From Methylobacterium sp. SyP6R (GTDB taxonomy: Bacteria > Pseudomonadota > Alphaproteobacteria > Rhizobiales > Beijerinckiaceae), in assembly GCF_019216885.1 (NCBI RefSeq), contig NZ_JAAQRC020000001.1, positions 3,587,001-3,651,000 of the forward strand: a DNA stretch of 64,000 nucleotides. The letters run 5' to 3'. Numbering within the stretch: position 1 is the first letter of the stretch; each line of letters begins with the position of its first letter. A program made the position numbers and the translations under genes. This document shows positions 37,170 to 45,889 of this stretch, in pieces. The notes beneath the pieces were generated by a model. It was given only the letters and a program-made list of their open reading frames with translations, was not told the DNA's origin and searched no databases.

Positions 37170-37221
37170 GTTTGCATTCCGGTCGCCGAAGTCGCGCCGG
37201 GATGGGCCGGAGGTTCGCGCC

Positions 37222-38469
37222 ATGTCGACCCGCGACGAGACGTTTCGTCCCCTGTCCCGCCGCACCGTCCTGGGTGGCCTCGCAGCCGCTCCGCTCGGGC
37301 TCGCGGCGTCCCGGGCGGTCGCGCAACAAGGAACAGGGCCGATCCGGATCGGCGAGCTGAACTCCTATGGCCGCATGGCCGCCTTCGCGGTGCCCTACCG
37401 CAATGCCATGCAGCTCGCGCAGGACGCCGTCAACAAGGCCGGCGGCATCAAGGCCCTCGGCGGCCGCCCGATCGAGATCGTCTTTCGCGACGACGGCTCG
37501 ACCCCGGGAGATGCGACCCGGGTCGCCGAGGAATTGCTGACCCGCGAGAACGTCGCCTTCCTGTGCGGCACCTTCCTGTCCAATGTCGGGCTGGCCGTCG
37601 CGGATTTCGCCAACCAGCGCAAGGCGCTCTTCCTCGCCACCGAGCCCCTGACCGACGCGCTCACCATGGGCAGCGGCAACCGCTACACCTTCCGGGTGCG
37701 GCCCAACACCTACATGCAGACCCGCATGCTGGTGGACGCGGTGAAGGGCAGCGGCGTCAAGCGCTGGGCGATCGTGGCGCCGAACTACGAGTACGGCCAG
37801 TCCGCCGCCGCCAACTTCAAGAAGCTGATGGCCGCCGCGGTGCCGGGCTTCGAGGTGGTGGGCGAGCAGTTCCCGGCCTTGGGCAAGGTCGATGCCGGCG
37901 CCACCGTCGGCGCCCTGTCGCAGATGAAGGCCGACGGTCTGTTCAACGTGCTGTTCGGCGCCGACCTCACCGCCTTCGTGCGCGAGGGCAACACCCGCGG
38001 GCTGTTCGAGAAGCGCAAGGTCGCGAGCCTGCTCACCGGCGAGCCGGAATACATGATCCCGCTCGGCGACGAGACGCCGGAAGGCTGGATCACCACCGGC
38101 TATCCGTGGGAGACCATCGACACCAACGGCCACAAGGAATTCGTCGCCGCCTACCGGGCCCGGTTCAACGACACCCCGCGCCTCGGCTCGCTGCTCGGAT
38201 ACGTCGTCGTCGGCATGATCCGCGACATGCTGGAGAAAGCCGGCTCGACCGAGACCGAGGCGATGATTTCGGCGCTGGAAGGCCTGACCTCCCAGACCAT
38301 CGCCGGCCCGGTGACGATGCGGGCGCTCGACCACCAGTCGACGTTGGGGGCCTGGATCGGCGAGACGGCGCTCAATGGCCGCCAGGGCACGATGAAGAAC
38401 GTCCGCTACGCCGACGGGGCGAACTACATGTTCCCCGAGGCCGAGGTGAAGGCGGCCCGCAAGGCCTGA
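37222..38469 (+). CDS. Branched-chain-amino-acid-type ABC transporter substrate-binding protein
   Basis: A 415-residue LivK-type (Peripla_BP_6) protein. The N-terminus LSRRTVLGGLAAAPLGLAAS is a Tat-like signal with twin arginines. The mature protein has the family features IRIGELNSYGRMA, VAFLCGTFLSNVGLAV, and RWAIVAPNYEYGQSAAANFK. These proteins bind amino acids, amides, aromatics or urea, and the neighbours (hydantoinase, reductase) suggest a cyclic amide or N-heterocycle. It is the first gene of the liv block and lies behind site A. Confidence 0.88.
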   Translation: MSTRDETFRPLSRRTVLGGLAAAPLGLAASRAVAQQGTGPIRIGELNSYGRMAAFAVPYRNAMQLAQDAVNKAGGIKALGGRPIEIVFRDDGSTPGDATRVAEELLTRENVAFLCGTFLSNVGLAVADFANQRKALFLATEPLTDALTMGSGNRYTFRVRPNTYMQTRMLVDAVKGSGVKRWAIVAPNYEYGQSAAANFKKLMAAAVPGFEVVGEQFPALGKVDAGATVGALSQMKADGLFNVLFGADLTAFVREGNTRGLFEKRKVASLLTGEPEYMIPLGDETPEGWITTGYPWETIDTNGHKEFVAAYRARFNDTPRLGSLLGYVVVGMIRDMLEKAGSTETEAMISALEGLTSQTIAGPVTMRALDHQSTLGAWIGETALNGRQGTMKNVRYADGANYMFPEAEVKAARKA

Positions 38470-38498
38470 CCCGTCGAAGAGCCGGAGCGCAAGGCCCC

Positions 38499-40385
38499 AT
38501 GGACCCGTCCTTCCTCGTCCTCCAGGCCTTGTCCGGTCTCGCCAGCGCCTCGTCGCTGTTCGTGATCGCCTCCGGGCTGACGATCGTGTTCGGCGTCACC
38601 CGGATCGTGAACTTCGCCCACGGCTCGTTCTACATGCTGGGGGCCTACATCGCGGTCACGATCGTGCCGCGGCTCCTCGACCTGTCGTACTCGCCGGCCG
38701 CGTTCTTCCTCGGGGTGCTGCTCTCGGCCCTCCTCGTCGGTCTGATCGGCGTCGCGGTCGAGGTCCTGCTGCTGCGCCGCATCTACCGGGTGCCGGAGCT
38801 GTTCCAGCTGCTCGCCACCTTCGGCATCGTGCTGATCGTCGAGGATCTGGTGCTGAAGGTCTGGGGCCCGGTCGACATCGCCGGCCCCCGGGCGCCCTCG
38901 CTGCGCCACGGCGTCGAGATCCTCGGCCAGCGCTTCCCCGCCTACGAGCTGGTGCTGATCGCCGTCGGTCCCCTGGTGCTGGGTCTCCTCTGGCTCCTCA
39001 TGCACCGCACCCGCTTCGGGGTGCTGATCCGGGCGGCGACCCAGGACCGCGATATGGTCGGCGCGCTCGGCGTCAACCAGGCCCGTCTCTTCACCCTGAC
39101 GCTGTTTCTCGGGGCCAGCCTCGCGGGGCTCGGCGGCGCGCTCCAGATCCCGCGCATCCCCGCCAACGCCCATATGGACCTCTCGGTCATCACCGATGCC
39201 TTCGTGGTCACGGTGATCGGCGGGATGGGCTCGGTGCCGGGCGCCTTCGTGGCGGCGCTCATCATCGGCCAGCTCCAGGCCTTCGGCATCCTGATCTTTC
39301 CGAAGGTGACGCTGGTCCTCGTCTTCGCCCTGATGGCGGTGGTGCTGGTGGTCAAGCCCTGGGGACTGTTCGGCCGGCCGGAAGCCGCCTCGGGCCGGGT
39401 GATGCCGCCGGAGGGAATTCCCGCCTTACGCCGCTTCCGCCCGGCCGAAACCGCGCTGGCCGGCCTTGCCATCCTCGCCCTGCTGGCGGTGCCGCTCGTC
39501 GGCGACGCCTACAAGGTCAAGGTCGCGACCGAGATCCTGATCTTCGCGCTCGCCGCCTTCTCGCTGCAATTCCTGGTCGGGGTCGGCGGCTTGGTGTCGT
39601 TCGGGCACGCGGCCTACTTTGGGCTCGGCGCCTACGCGGCGGGGCTCCTCGTCACCGGGCCGTTCAAGGCGCCGATGGAGCTGGCCCTCGTCGCGGCGCC
39701 GCTTGCCGCCGGCATCGGCGCGGCCCTGTTCGGCTTCTTCATCGTGCGGCTGTCGGGCATCTACCTCGCCATGCTGACGCTCGCCTTCGGGCAGATCGTC
39801 TACGCGGTCTGCTTCCAGTGGGTCGAGGTGACGGGGGGCGACAACGGCGTCGTCGGCGTCTGGCCGTCCTCCTGGGCTTCGGGCCGCAATACCTACTTCT
39901 ACCTCGTCGCAGCCCTGTCGCTCACCGCGATCGTGCTCTTGCGACGGGTGATCTACGCGCCCTTCGGCTACACCTTGCGGGCGGCGCGCGATTCCGCCAC
40001 CCGGGCCGAGGCGATCGGCCTCGACGTGCGCACCCATCGCTGGCTCGCCTTCACGCTCGCGGGCGCCGCGGCCGGGCTCGCGGGCGGGCTCTACGCCTTC
40101 ATGAAGGGCTCGATCGACCCGACGCTGACCGGCATCCCGCTCTCGATCGACTTCCTGGTGATGGTGCTGGTCGGCGGCATCCAGACCGTGATGGGCCCGC
40201 TCGTCGGCGCCGCCTTCTTCCACGCGCTCAAGGACGCGGTGATGCCGCTGACCGAGTTCTGGCGGCTTCTCCTGGGGATCGCCATCATCGCGACCGTGCT
40301 CGCCTTCCCGCGCGGGCTCGCCGGTGCGGCGGAAGCCCTGCGCGGCCGCAAGATCGCCCCCAAACCGGTGGAGGTCTCGGCATGA
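38499..40385 (+). CDS. Fused LivH-LivM ABC transporter permease
   Basis: A 628-residue protein with two permease halves in one chain. The N-terminal half (about 1-295) is LivH-like (VIASGLTIVFGVTRIVNFAH, RAATQDRDMVGALGVN, VVTVIGGMGSVPGAFVAALI). The C-terminal half (about 310-615) is LivM-like (GVGGLVSFGHAAYFGLGAYA, LRAARDSATRAEAIGLDVRT, DFLVMVLVGGIQTVMGPLVG). Together they form the whole membrane channel of a Liv-type importer. The stop overlaps livG by ATGA. Confidence 0.9.
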   Translation: MDPSFLVLQALSGLASASSLFVIASGLTIVFGVTRIVNFAHGSFYMLGAYIAVTIVPRLLDLSYSPAAFFLGVLLSALLVGLIGVAVEVLLLRRIYRVPELFQLLATFGIVLIVEDLVLKVWGPVDIAGPRAPSLRHGVEILGQRFPAYELVLIAVGPLVLGLLWLLMHRTRFGVLIRAATQDRDMVGALGVNQARLFTLTLFLGASLAGLGGALQIPRIPANAHMDLSVITDAFVVTVIGGMGSVPGAFVAALIIGQLQAFGILIFPKVTLVLVFALMAVVLVVKPWGLFGRPEAASGRVMPPEGIPALRRFRPAETALAGLAILALLAVPLVGDAYKVKVATEILIFALAAFSLQFLVGVGGLVSFGHAAYFGLGAYAAGLLVTGPFKAPMELALVAAPLAAGIGAALFGFFIVRLSGIYLAMLTLAFGQIVYAVCFQWVEVTGGDNGVVGVWPSSWASGRNTYFYLVAALSLTAIVLLRRVIYAPFGYTLRAARDSATRAEAIGLDVRTHRWLAFTLAGAAAGLAGGLYAFMKGSIDPTLTGIPLSIDFLVMVLVGGIQTVMGPLVGAAFFHALKDAVMPLTEFWRLLLGIAIIATVLAFPRGLAGAAEALRGRKIAPKPVEVSA

Positions 40386-41164
40386 CGCTCCTCGTCGTCG
40401 CGGGCCTGACCAAGCGCTTCGGCGGCGTCGCCGCCGCCAAGGACGTGTCGTTCACCCTGGCGGCCGGCGAAATGCTGGCGATCATCGGGCCGAACGGCGC
40501 CGGCAAGTCCACCACCTTCAACATGGTGGGCGGGCAGCTCCGCCCCGATGCCGGAACCATCGCGCTCGACGGGCGCTCGATCGCCGGCCTGCCGGCGCGG
40601 GCGATCTGGAAGGCCGGCGTCGGGCGCACCTTCCAGGTCGCCCAGACCTTCGTGTCGATGACGGTGGCCGAGAACGTCCAGATGGCGCTCCTGTCGCATC
40701 ACGGCCGCTCGCGCGGCCTGTTCCGGGATGCGAGCGCGCTCTACCGCGACGAGGCGTTGTCCCTGCTCGCCGGGGTCGGGATGCGGACGGACGCCGAGCG
40801 CCCGGTCTCGGAACTGGCCTATGGCGACGTGAAGCGGGTCGAACTGGCGGTGGCCCTCGCCTCCCGGCCCAAGCTGCTGCTGATGGACGAGCCCACTGCC
40901 GGCATGGCGCCGCGGGAGCGCTCGGGGCTGATGGCGCTCACCGCCGAGGTGGCGCGGACGCGCGGCATCGGCGTTCTCTACACCGAGCACGACATGGAGG
41001 CGGTCTTCGCCCATGCCGACCGGGTGCTGGTGCTGGTGCGCGGCGAGATCATCGCCGCCGGCACGCCGGAGGAGATCCGGGCGAACCCGCGGGTCAAGCA
41101 GGTCTATCTCGGCGAGGCCGGCACCGAGGCGGCGATGCGCGCGCGCCGGAAGGCGGTGGCATGA
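40382..41164 (+). CDS. LivG-type ABC transporter ATPase
   Basis: A 260-residue ABC ATPase. Walker A is GPNGAGKST (about residues 38-46) and Walker B is LLLMDEPTAGMAPRER. The signature region reads LAYGDVKRVELAVALAS, a LivG-style variant of LSGGQ. It overlaps both the permease fusion and the livF gene by four bases. It energises the importer. Confidence 0.92.
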   Translation: MTLLVVAGLTKRFGGVAAAKDVSFTLAAGEMLAIIGPNGAGKSTTFNMVGGQLRPDAGTIALDGRSIAGLPARAIWKAGVGRTFQVAQTFVSMTVAENVQMALLSHHGRSRGLFRDASALYRDEALSLLAGVGMRTDAERPVSELAYGDVKRVELAVALASRPKLLLMDEPTAGMAPRERSGLMALTAEVARTRGIGVLYTEHDMEAVFAHADRVLVLVRGEIIAAGTPEEIRANPRVKQVYLGEAGTEAAMRARRKAVA

Positions 41165-41871
41165 ACGCTCTTCTCGACGTCTCGGGCCTGACGGCGTCGT
41201 ACGGCCGGGCCCAGGTGCTGTTCGGCGTGACCCTGCGCCTGCGCCCCGGCGAGGTCGTGGCACTGATGGGCCGCAACGGCGCCGGCAAGTCGACGACGCT
41301 CAAGGCGATCATGGGGGTGCTGCCGCCGACCGGCGGCACGGTGTGGTTCGAGGGCCGGGCGGTCACCGGTTGGGAGCCGTTTCGCGTCGCCCGCCTCGGC
41401 CTCGGCTACGTGCCGGAGGAGCGGCGCATCTTCACCGACCTCACGGTGATGGAAAACCTCGAGGTCGGCCGCAAGGTGCCGGCGGACGGGCGCGCCGCCT
41501 GGACGCCGGACAAGCTGTTCTCGATCTTTCCCAACCTCGCCGAGATGCGCACCCGCCGGGCCGCCGCGATGTCGGGCGGCGAGCAGCAGATGCTCACCAT
41601 CGCCCGGACCCTGATGGGCAATCCTCACGCGGTGCTGCTCGACGAGCCCTCGGAGGGTCTGGCGCCGGTCATCGTCGAGCAGATGGCCGACGCCGTGCTC
41701 CGGATGAAGCGCGAGGGCATCGCGGTCCTGCTCTCGGAACAGAATTTGAGCTTTGCCGGCGCGGTCTCGGACCGGGCCTACGTGATCGAGAAGGGCGCGA
41801 TCCATTTCGAGGGGACGATGGCGGCGTTGGAGGCGGATGAGGCGGTGCGGGAAGCGTACCTGACGGTGTGA
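41161..41871 (+). CDS. LivF-type ABC transporter ATPase
   Basis: A 236-residue ABC ATPase with Walker A GRNGAGKST, signature MSGGEQQMLTIARTLMGNP, and Walker B VLLDEPSEGLAPVIVEQ, all typical LivF. It is the last gene of the transporter block. The gap to hyuA holds a palindromic repeat and operator site B. Confidence 0.92.
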   Translation: MNALLDVSGLTASYGRAQVLFGVTLRLRPGEVVALMGRNGAGKSTTLKAIMGVLPPTGGTVWFEGRAVTGWEPFRVARLGLGYVPEERRIFTDLTVMENLEVGRKVPADGRAAWTPDKLFSIFPNLAEMRTRRAAAMSGGEQQMLTIARTLMGNPHAVLLDEPSEGLAPVIVEQMADAVLRMKREGIAVLLSEQNLSFAGAVSDRAYVIEKGAIHFEGTMAALEADEAVREAYLTV

Positions 41872-42137
41872 GGGGTTTTCCGGAGATGGCGCGGGATCCC
41901 CTCTCCCACGTCCAGTAGACTAACCCGTTACAAATGCGGGCGCTTTCCCCTCCCCCTTGTGGGGAGGGGCTATGGGGATCGAAGATCCCGCGTGGGGGTG
42001 GTGCCGCGTAGAGCGCAGCGCTTTATCCGGCACCACCCCCACCTCCAGCTCCTCCCCACAAGGGGGAGGAGAGGCGCGCTACTTTCAAAGGGTAGTGCAT
42101 CGACACAGCGCCGGCCCCCCGCCGGCCCCCAACGAAA
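41872..42137. other. Intergenic region with palindromic repeat of a second type
   Basis: It separates livF from the hyu genes. The stretch 41948-42072 is a palindromic element with outer arms CTCCCCCTTGTGGGGAGG and CCTCCCCACAAGGGGGAG, an inner hairpin GGGATC-GAA-GATCCC, and a central stem GTGGGGGTGGTGCCG / CGGCACCACCCCCAC. Its plan resembles the 200-bp elements near 3.8 and 63.6 kb but the sequence differs. No gene is supported. Confidence 0.65.
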
Positions 42138-42155
42138 CCGTTCGTAGGCGAATGA
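42138..42155. promoter_or_regulatory. Palindromic operator candidate B, upstream of hyuA
   Basis: CCGTTCG-TAGG-CGAATGA ends 12 bases before the GTG start of hyuA and shares 15 of 18 bases with the reverse complement of site A. The same centre TAGG/CCTA and arms argue for one regulator at both operons. The MarR gene at 47385 is the obvious candidate. Confidence 0.6.
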
Positions 42156-42167
42156 TCGAGGTGTGAC

Positions 42168-44204
42168 GTGAGACGCGTGGCAGGCATCGATGTCGGCGGC
42201 ACCTTCACCGACCTTCTCCTGACGGAGGCGGACAAGTCCGGCGTGCGCGTGCGCCTCGCCAAGGTGCCGACGACGATCCGCAACCAGGCCGAGGGCGTGC
42301 TGGCGGCCATTCACGCCGCCGAGGTGGCGCCGAGCACCCTCGACCTCGTCATCCACGGCACCACCGCGACCACCAACGCGGTGCTGGAGCGCAAGACCGC
42401 CAAGGTCGGCCTCATCACCACGGAAGGCTTTCGCGATGTCCTCGAGCTCGGGCGCCGCACCCGGCCCAAGCCCTACGGATTGTTCGGCACCTTCGAGCCG
42501 CTGATCCCGCGCGAGTGGCGCCGCGAGGTGCCGGAGCGGATCATGGCGGACGGCGCGGTCCGTACCCCCCTCGACGAAGCGGCGGTGGCCGAGGCCGTGC
42601 GCGCCCTGCTGGCAGAGGGCTGCGAGGCCCTGGTGATCCACTTCCTGCACGCCTACGCGAATCCGGACCACGAGCTGCGCGCCGGCGCCATCGCCCGGGA
42701 GATCTGGCCGAACGCCTACATCACGCTGGGCCACGCGCTGCTGTCGGAGTTCCGCGAATACGAGCGCGGCACCACCGCCTCGGTCAACGCCGCGGTGCAG
42801 CCGATCCTCGACCGCTACATCCGCCGGCTCCAGGACGACCTGCGCGCCCAGGGCTTTTCCCGCGACCTGCTGGTGATGAACGGCAATGGCGGCACCGTGC
42901 CGGCGGGGCTCGTCGTCGAGGCGGCGGCCAAGACCGTGATGTCGGGCCCGGCCTCCGGGGTGATGGCGGCGGCGGCCACCCTCGCCCAGTCGGGGCTCAC
43001 GAACGCCATCACCTACGACATGGGCGGGACCTCGACCGACGTGGCGCTGATCGCCGGCGGCGTCCCGGAGGTCTCGGCCGAACTGACCATCGATTACGGC
43101 CTGCCGATCCACCTGCCGATGGTCGACGTGCACACGGTCGGGGCCGGCGGCGGCTCGATCGCCTCCGTCAACCGGGCCGGGATGCTGCAGGTCGGCCCCG
43201 AGAGCGCCGGCTCCGAGCCGGGCCCGATCGGCTACGGCCGCGGCGGCGCCCGGCCGACCATCACCGACGCCAACCTGGTCCTCGGCCGCCTCGATCCGGC
43301 CCGGCTCACCGCCGTGCGGGCGGGAGTCTCGATCGAGACGATCCGCGAGGCCTTCGCCCGCGACCTCGCCGGGCCCCTCGGGATGAGCGTCGAGGAAGCG
43401 GCGGAGGCGGTGATCCGCCTGGGCAACGTCCATATGAGCGGCGCCATCCGCATGGTGTCCCTGTCGCGCGGCTACGACCCGCGCGACTTCGTGCTCTTCG
43501 CCTTCGGCGGCGCCGGTCCGCTCCACGCCGTGGCGCTCGCCCGGGAACTCGGCATCCCGGAAGTGCTGGTGCCGGCCCGGCCCGGCCTCACCAACGCGCT
43601 CGGCTGCCTCGTCGCCGACTTACGCCAGGACCGGGTCCGCACCCTCAACCGGCCCCTCGACGGGCTCGACATGGCGGATCTTCGCGCAGTCCTCGAGGAG
43701 CAGGCGGCGGATGCCCTCGCGATGGTGGCCGAGGAGCAGGCCGAGATCGAGGAGACCACGGTCACCTACGGGGCCGACATGCAGTTCCGCGGCCAGACCC
43801 ACCTGATCCGCGTCGCCCTGCCCTCCCCGGAGATCGACCGCGCGACGCTCCAGGAGTTGTTCGAGGCGGCGTATTTCCGCCGCTTCCAGGTCCGGCTGCC
43901 GGAGATCCGGGCCGTGGTGGTCAACCTCGTCACCTCGGTGATCGGACGGCGAAAGCCCTTCCCGCTCGCGGCATTGATCGACGAGGCGGGTCGTACCGAT
44001 CTGGCGGGTGCCCGCCTGGGCACCCGCCCGGTCTATGCCGGCGGCGCCTGGCACGAGGCCGCGATCTACACCCGCGAGGCCCTGCCGCTCGGCGCCGAGA
44101 TCGTCGGGCCGGCCGTCATCCAGCAGATCGACGCCACGACCGTGATCGAGCCCGGCGCCACGGCGCGGGTCGATGCCATCGGCAATGTGAGGATCCGGGT
44201 ATGA
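42168..44204 (+). CDS. hyuA: Hydantoinase/oxoprolinase family protein, ATPase subunit (HyuA-type)
   Basis: A 678-residue ATP-dependent hydantoinase / 5-oxoprolinase alpha subunit. The N-terminal phosphate loop IDVGGTFTD (residues 7-15), HGTTATTNAVLERKTAKVGL, VMSGPASGVMAAA and ITYDMGGTSTDVALIAGG are ASKHA-type nucleotide motifs. ATP cleavage drives opening of a cyclic amide or carboxylation of a ketone in this family. The substrate is not given by sequence; the Fe-S reductase nearby suggests a reduced N-heterocycle. GTG start. The stop overlaps hyuB by ATGA. Confidence 0.9.
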   Translation: MRRVAGIDVGGTFTDLLLTEADKSGVRVRLAKVPTTIRNQAEGVLAAIHAAEVAPSTLDLVIHGTTATTNAVLERKTAKVGLITTEGFRDVLELGRRTRPKPYGLFGTFEPLIPREWRREVPERIMADGAVRTPLDEAAVAEAVRALLAEGCEALVIHFLHAYANPDHELRAGAIAREIWPNAYITLGHALLSEFREYERGTTASVNAAVQPILDRYIRRLQDDLRAQGFSRDLLVMNGNGGTVPAGLVVEAAAKTVMSGPASGVMAAAATLAQSGLTNAITYDMGGTSTDVALIAGGVPEVSAELTIDYGLPIHLPMVDVHTVGAGGGSIASVNRAGMLQVGPESAGSEPGPIGYGRGGARPTITDANLVLGRLDPARLTAVRAGVSIETIREAFARDLAGPLGMSVEEAAEAVIRLGNVHMSGAIRMVSLSRGYDPRDFVLFAFGGAGPLHAVALARELGIPEVLVPARPGLTNALGCLVADLRQDRVRTLNRPLDGLDMADLRAVLEEQAADALAMVAEEQAEIEETTVTYGADMQFRGQTHLIRVALPSPEIDRATLQELFEAAYFRRFQVRLPEIRAVVVNLVTSVIGRRKPFPLAALIDEAGRTDLAGARLGTRPVYAGGAWHEAAIYTREALPLGAEIVGPAVIQQIDATTVIEPGATARVDAIGNVRIRV

Positions 44205-45889
44205 GCAGTCTCGATGCCCTCACCCTGGCGGTGATCCAGGCCGGGTTGCAGCAGGTCTGCAACGAGATGGACATCGCCTTCTCGCGCTCGGCCTTCTCCC
44301 CGGTGATCGCCGAGGCCGACGACCGCTCGGACGGGATCTACGACCGCGACACCGGCGCGCTGATCTCGCAGGGCGAGTACGGGTTGCCGGTCTTCGTCGG
44401 CACGATGCAGTATTCGACCGGGGAGCTGATCCGGCTGATCCGCGAGGGCCGGGTCGGAGCGCCGGAGCCCGGCGACATCTACATCGTCAACGATCCCTAT
44501 CTCGGCGGCACGCACCTGATGGACGTGCGGTTCGTCAAGCCGGTCTTCGTCGCAGAAAAACTGTTCTGCTGGCTCCAGAATACCGGCCACTGGCCCGATA
44601 TCGGCGGCATGGTGCCGGGCGGCTTCTCGGCCCATGCGACGGAGGTCGAGCAGGAGGGATTGCGCCTGCCGCCGGTCAAGCTGTTCAAGCGCGGCACGAT
44701 GGACCAGGAGATCTTTTCCATCATCGCCTCCAACATCCGCGTCGCCGACCAGCGCATCGGCGACATCAAGGCGCAAGCGGCAGCCCTGATGGTCGGCGAG
44801 AGCCGGCTCACCGACCTGCTCAAGAAATACGGCCCCGACACGCTCGACGCGGCGATCAAGGAGATCCGCGCCCGCTCGGCCGAGCGGATGCGGGCCGAGA
44901 TCCGCCAGATCCCGGACGGGACCTACACGTCCGAGGCCTTCGTCGATTCCGACGGCGTGGTGAACGAGCCCCTGCGCATCGCCCTCAACCTGACCAAGGC
45001 CGGCGACGGCCTCACCTTCGACTTCTCGGGCTCGTCACCGCCCTGCCGCGGCCCGATGAACTCGGTGGTGGCGACGACCTATTCGTCGGTCTACCTCGCG
45101 GTGAAGCACGTCTTCCCGGACGTGCCGATCAATGCCGGCACCTTCGAGCCGCTGACGATCCATCGGCCGGAGGGCACCTTCCTCGATGCGCGCTACCCGC
45201 GGCCCGTCTCGGGCTGCGCCGCGGAAGTCAGCCAGCGTATCGCCGAGGCCGTGTTCCTGGCCCTCGTCCAGGCCATTCCCGGCAAGGTGACGGCGGCGCC
45301 GGCCGGCACCTCGGGCAATTTCGCGCTCGGCGGCTTCGATCCGGCGAAGAACGCGCCTTACGTGATGTACCAGATCACCGGCGGCGGCTACGGCGGCAAC
45401 GCCGCCCATGACGGGCTGTCGAACGGCTGCTCGACCATCGGCATCTCGAAGACCGCCCCGGTCGAGGTGATGGAGCAATACTACCCCGTCCTCTTCCGCC
45501 GCTTCGCGCTGCGCGAGGGTTCCGGCGGAGCCGGCGCCCATCGGGGCGGCTTCGGCGTGCATTACGAGGTGGAATTGCTGCGCGGCGAGGCCCGGGCCTC
45601 CTTCGTGATGGATCACGGCCGCTTCGGCCCGCCGGGGGTGCTCGGCGGCGGGGACGGGGCGCCGAACGTGGTGCGCATCCACCGCGACGGGGAGACGATC
45701 GTCCCGCTCCACCTGTCGAAGGACCAGAACATCGCGATCAAGGCCGGCGACCGGGTCGAGGTGATGACCCCGGGCGGCGGCGGCTACGGCGCGCCGGAGA
45801 CCCGCGACCCCGCCCTCGTCGCCCGCGACCTGCGCCGGGGCTACTACCGGGCGGACGACACCGAAACCTTGTGGGGGAGCCGATCATGA
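44201..45889 (+). CDS. hyuB: Hydantoinase B/oxoprolinase family protein (HyuB-type)
   Basis: A 562-residue partner of HyuA. Visible family blocks are CNEMDIAFSRSAFSPVIAEA, GDIYIVNDPYLGGTHLMDV, DFSGSSPPCRGPMNSV and AGDRVEVMTPGGGGYGAPE. With HyuA it forms the ATP-dependent amidohydrolase. It overlaps the next gene by ATGA at 45886, so hyuA, hyuB, the reductase and the MarR gene form one coupled string. Confidence 0.9.
   Translation: MSSLDALTLAVIQAGLQQVCNEMDIAFSRSAFSPVIAEADDRSDGIYDRDTGALISQGEYGLPVFVGTMQYSTGELIRLIREGRVGAPEPGDIYIVNDPYLGGTHLMDVRFVKPVFVAEKLFCWLQNTGHWPDIGGMVPGGFSAHATEVEQEGLRLPPVKLFKRGTMDQEIFSIIASNIRVADQRIGDIKAQAAALMVGESRLTDLLKKYGPDTLDAAIKEIRARSAERMRAEIRQIPDGTYTSEAFVDSDGVVNEPLRIALNLTKAGDGLTFDFSGSSPPCRGPMNSVVATTYSSVYLAVKHVFPDVPINAGTFEPLTIHRPEGTFLDARYPRPVSGCAAEVSQRIAEAVFLALVQAIPGKVTAAPAGTSGNFALGGFDPAKNAPYVMYQITGGGYGGNAAHDGLSNGCSTIGISKTAPVEVMEQYYPVLFRRFALREGSGGAGAHRGGFGVHYEVELLRGEARASFVMDHGRFGPPGVLGGGDGAPNVVRIHRDGETIVPLHLSKDQNIAIKAGDRVEVMTPGGGGYGAPETRDPALVARDLRRGYYRADDTETLWGSRS

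Noticed and set aside
37128..38498. Upstream extension of the LivH-LivM frame to 37128 (1085 codons)
   Set aside because: The extra 457 codons overlap the substrate-binding protein gene in another frame and have low-complexity Arg-rich sequence. The permease begins at 38499.
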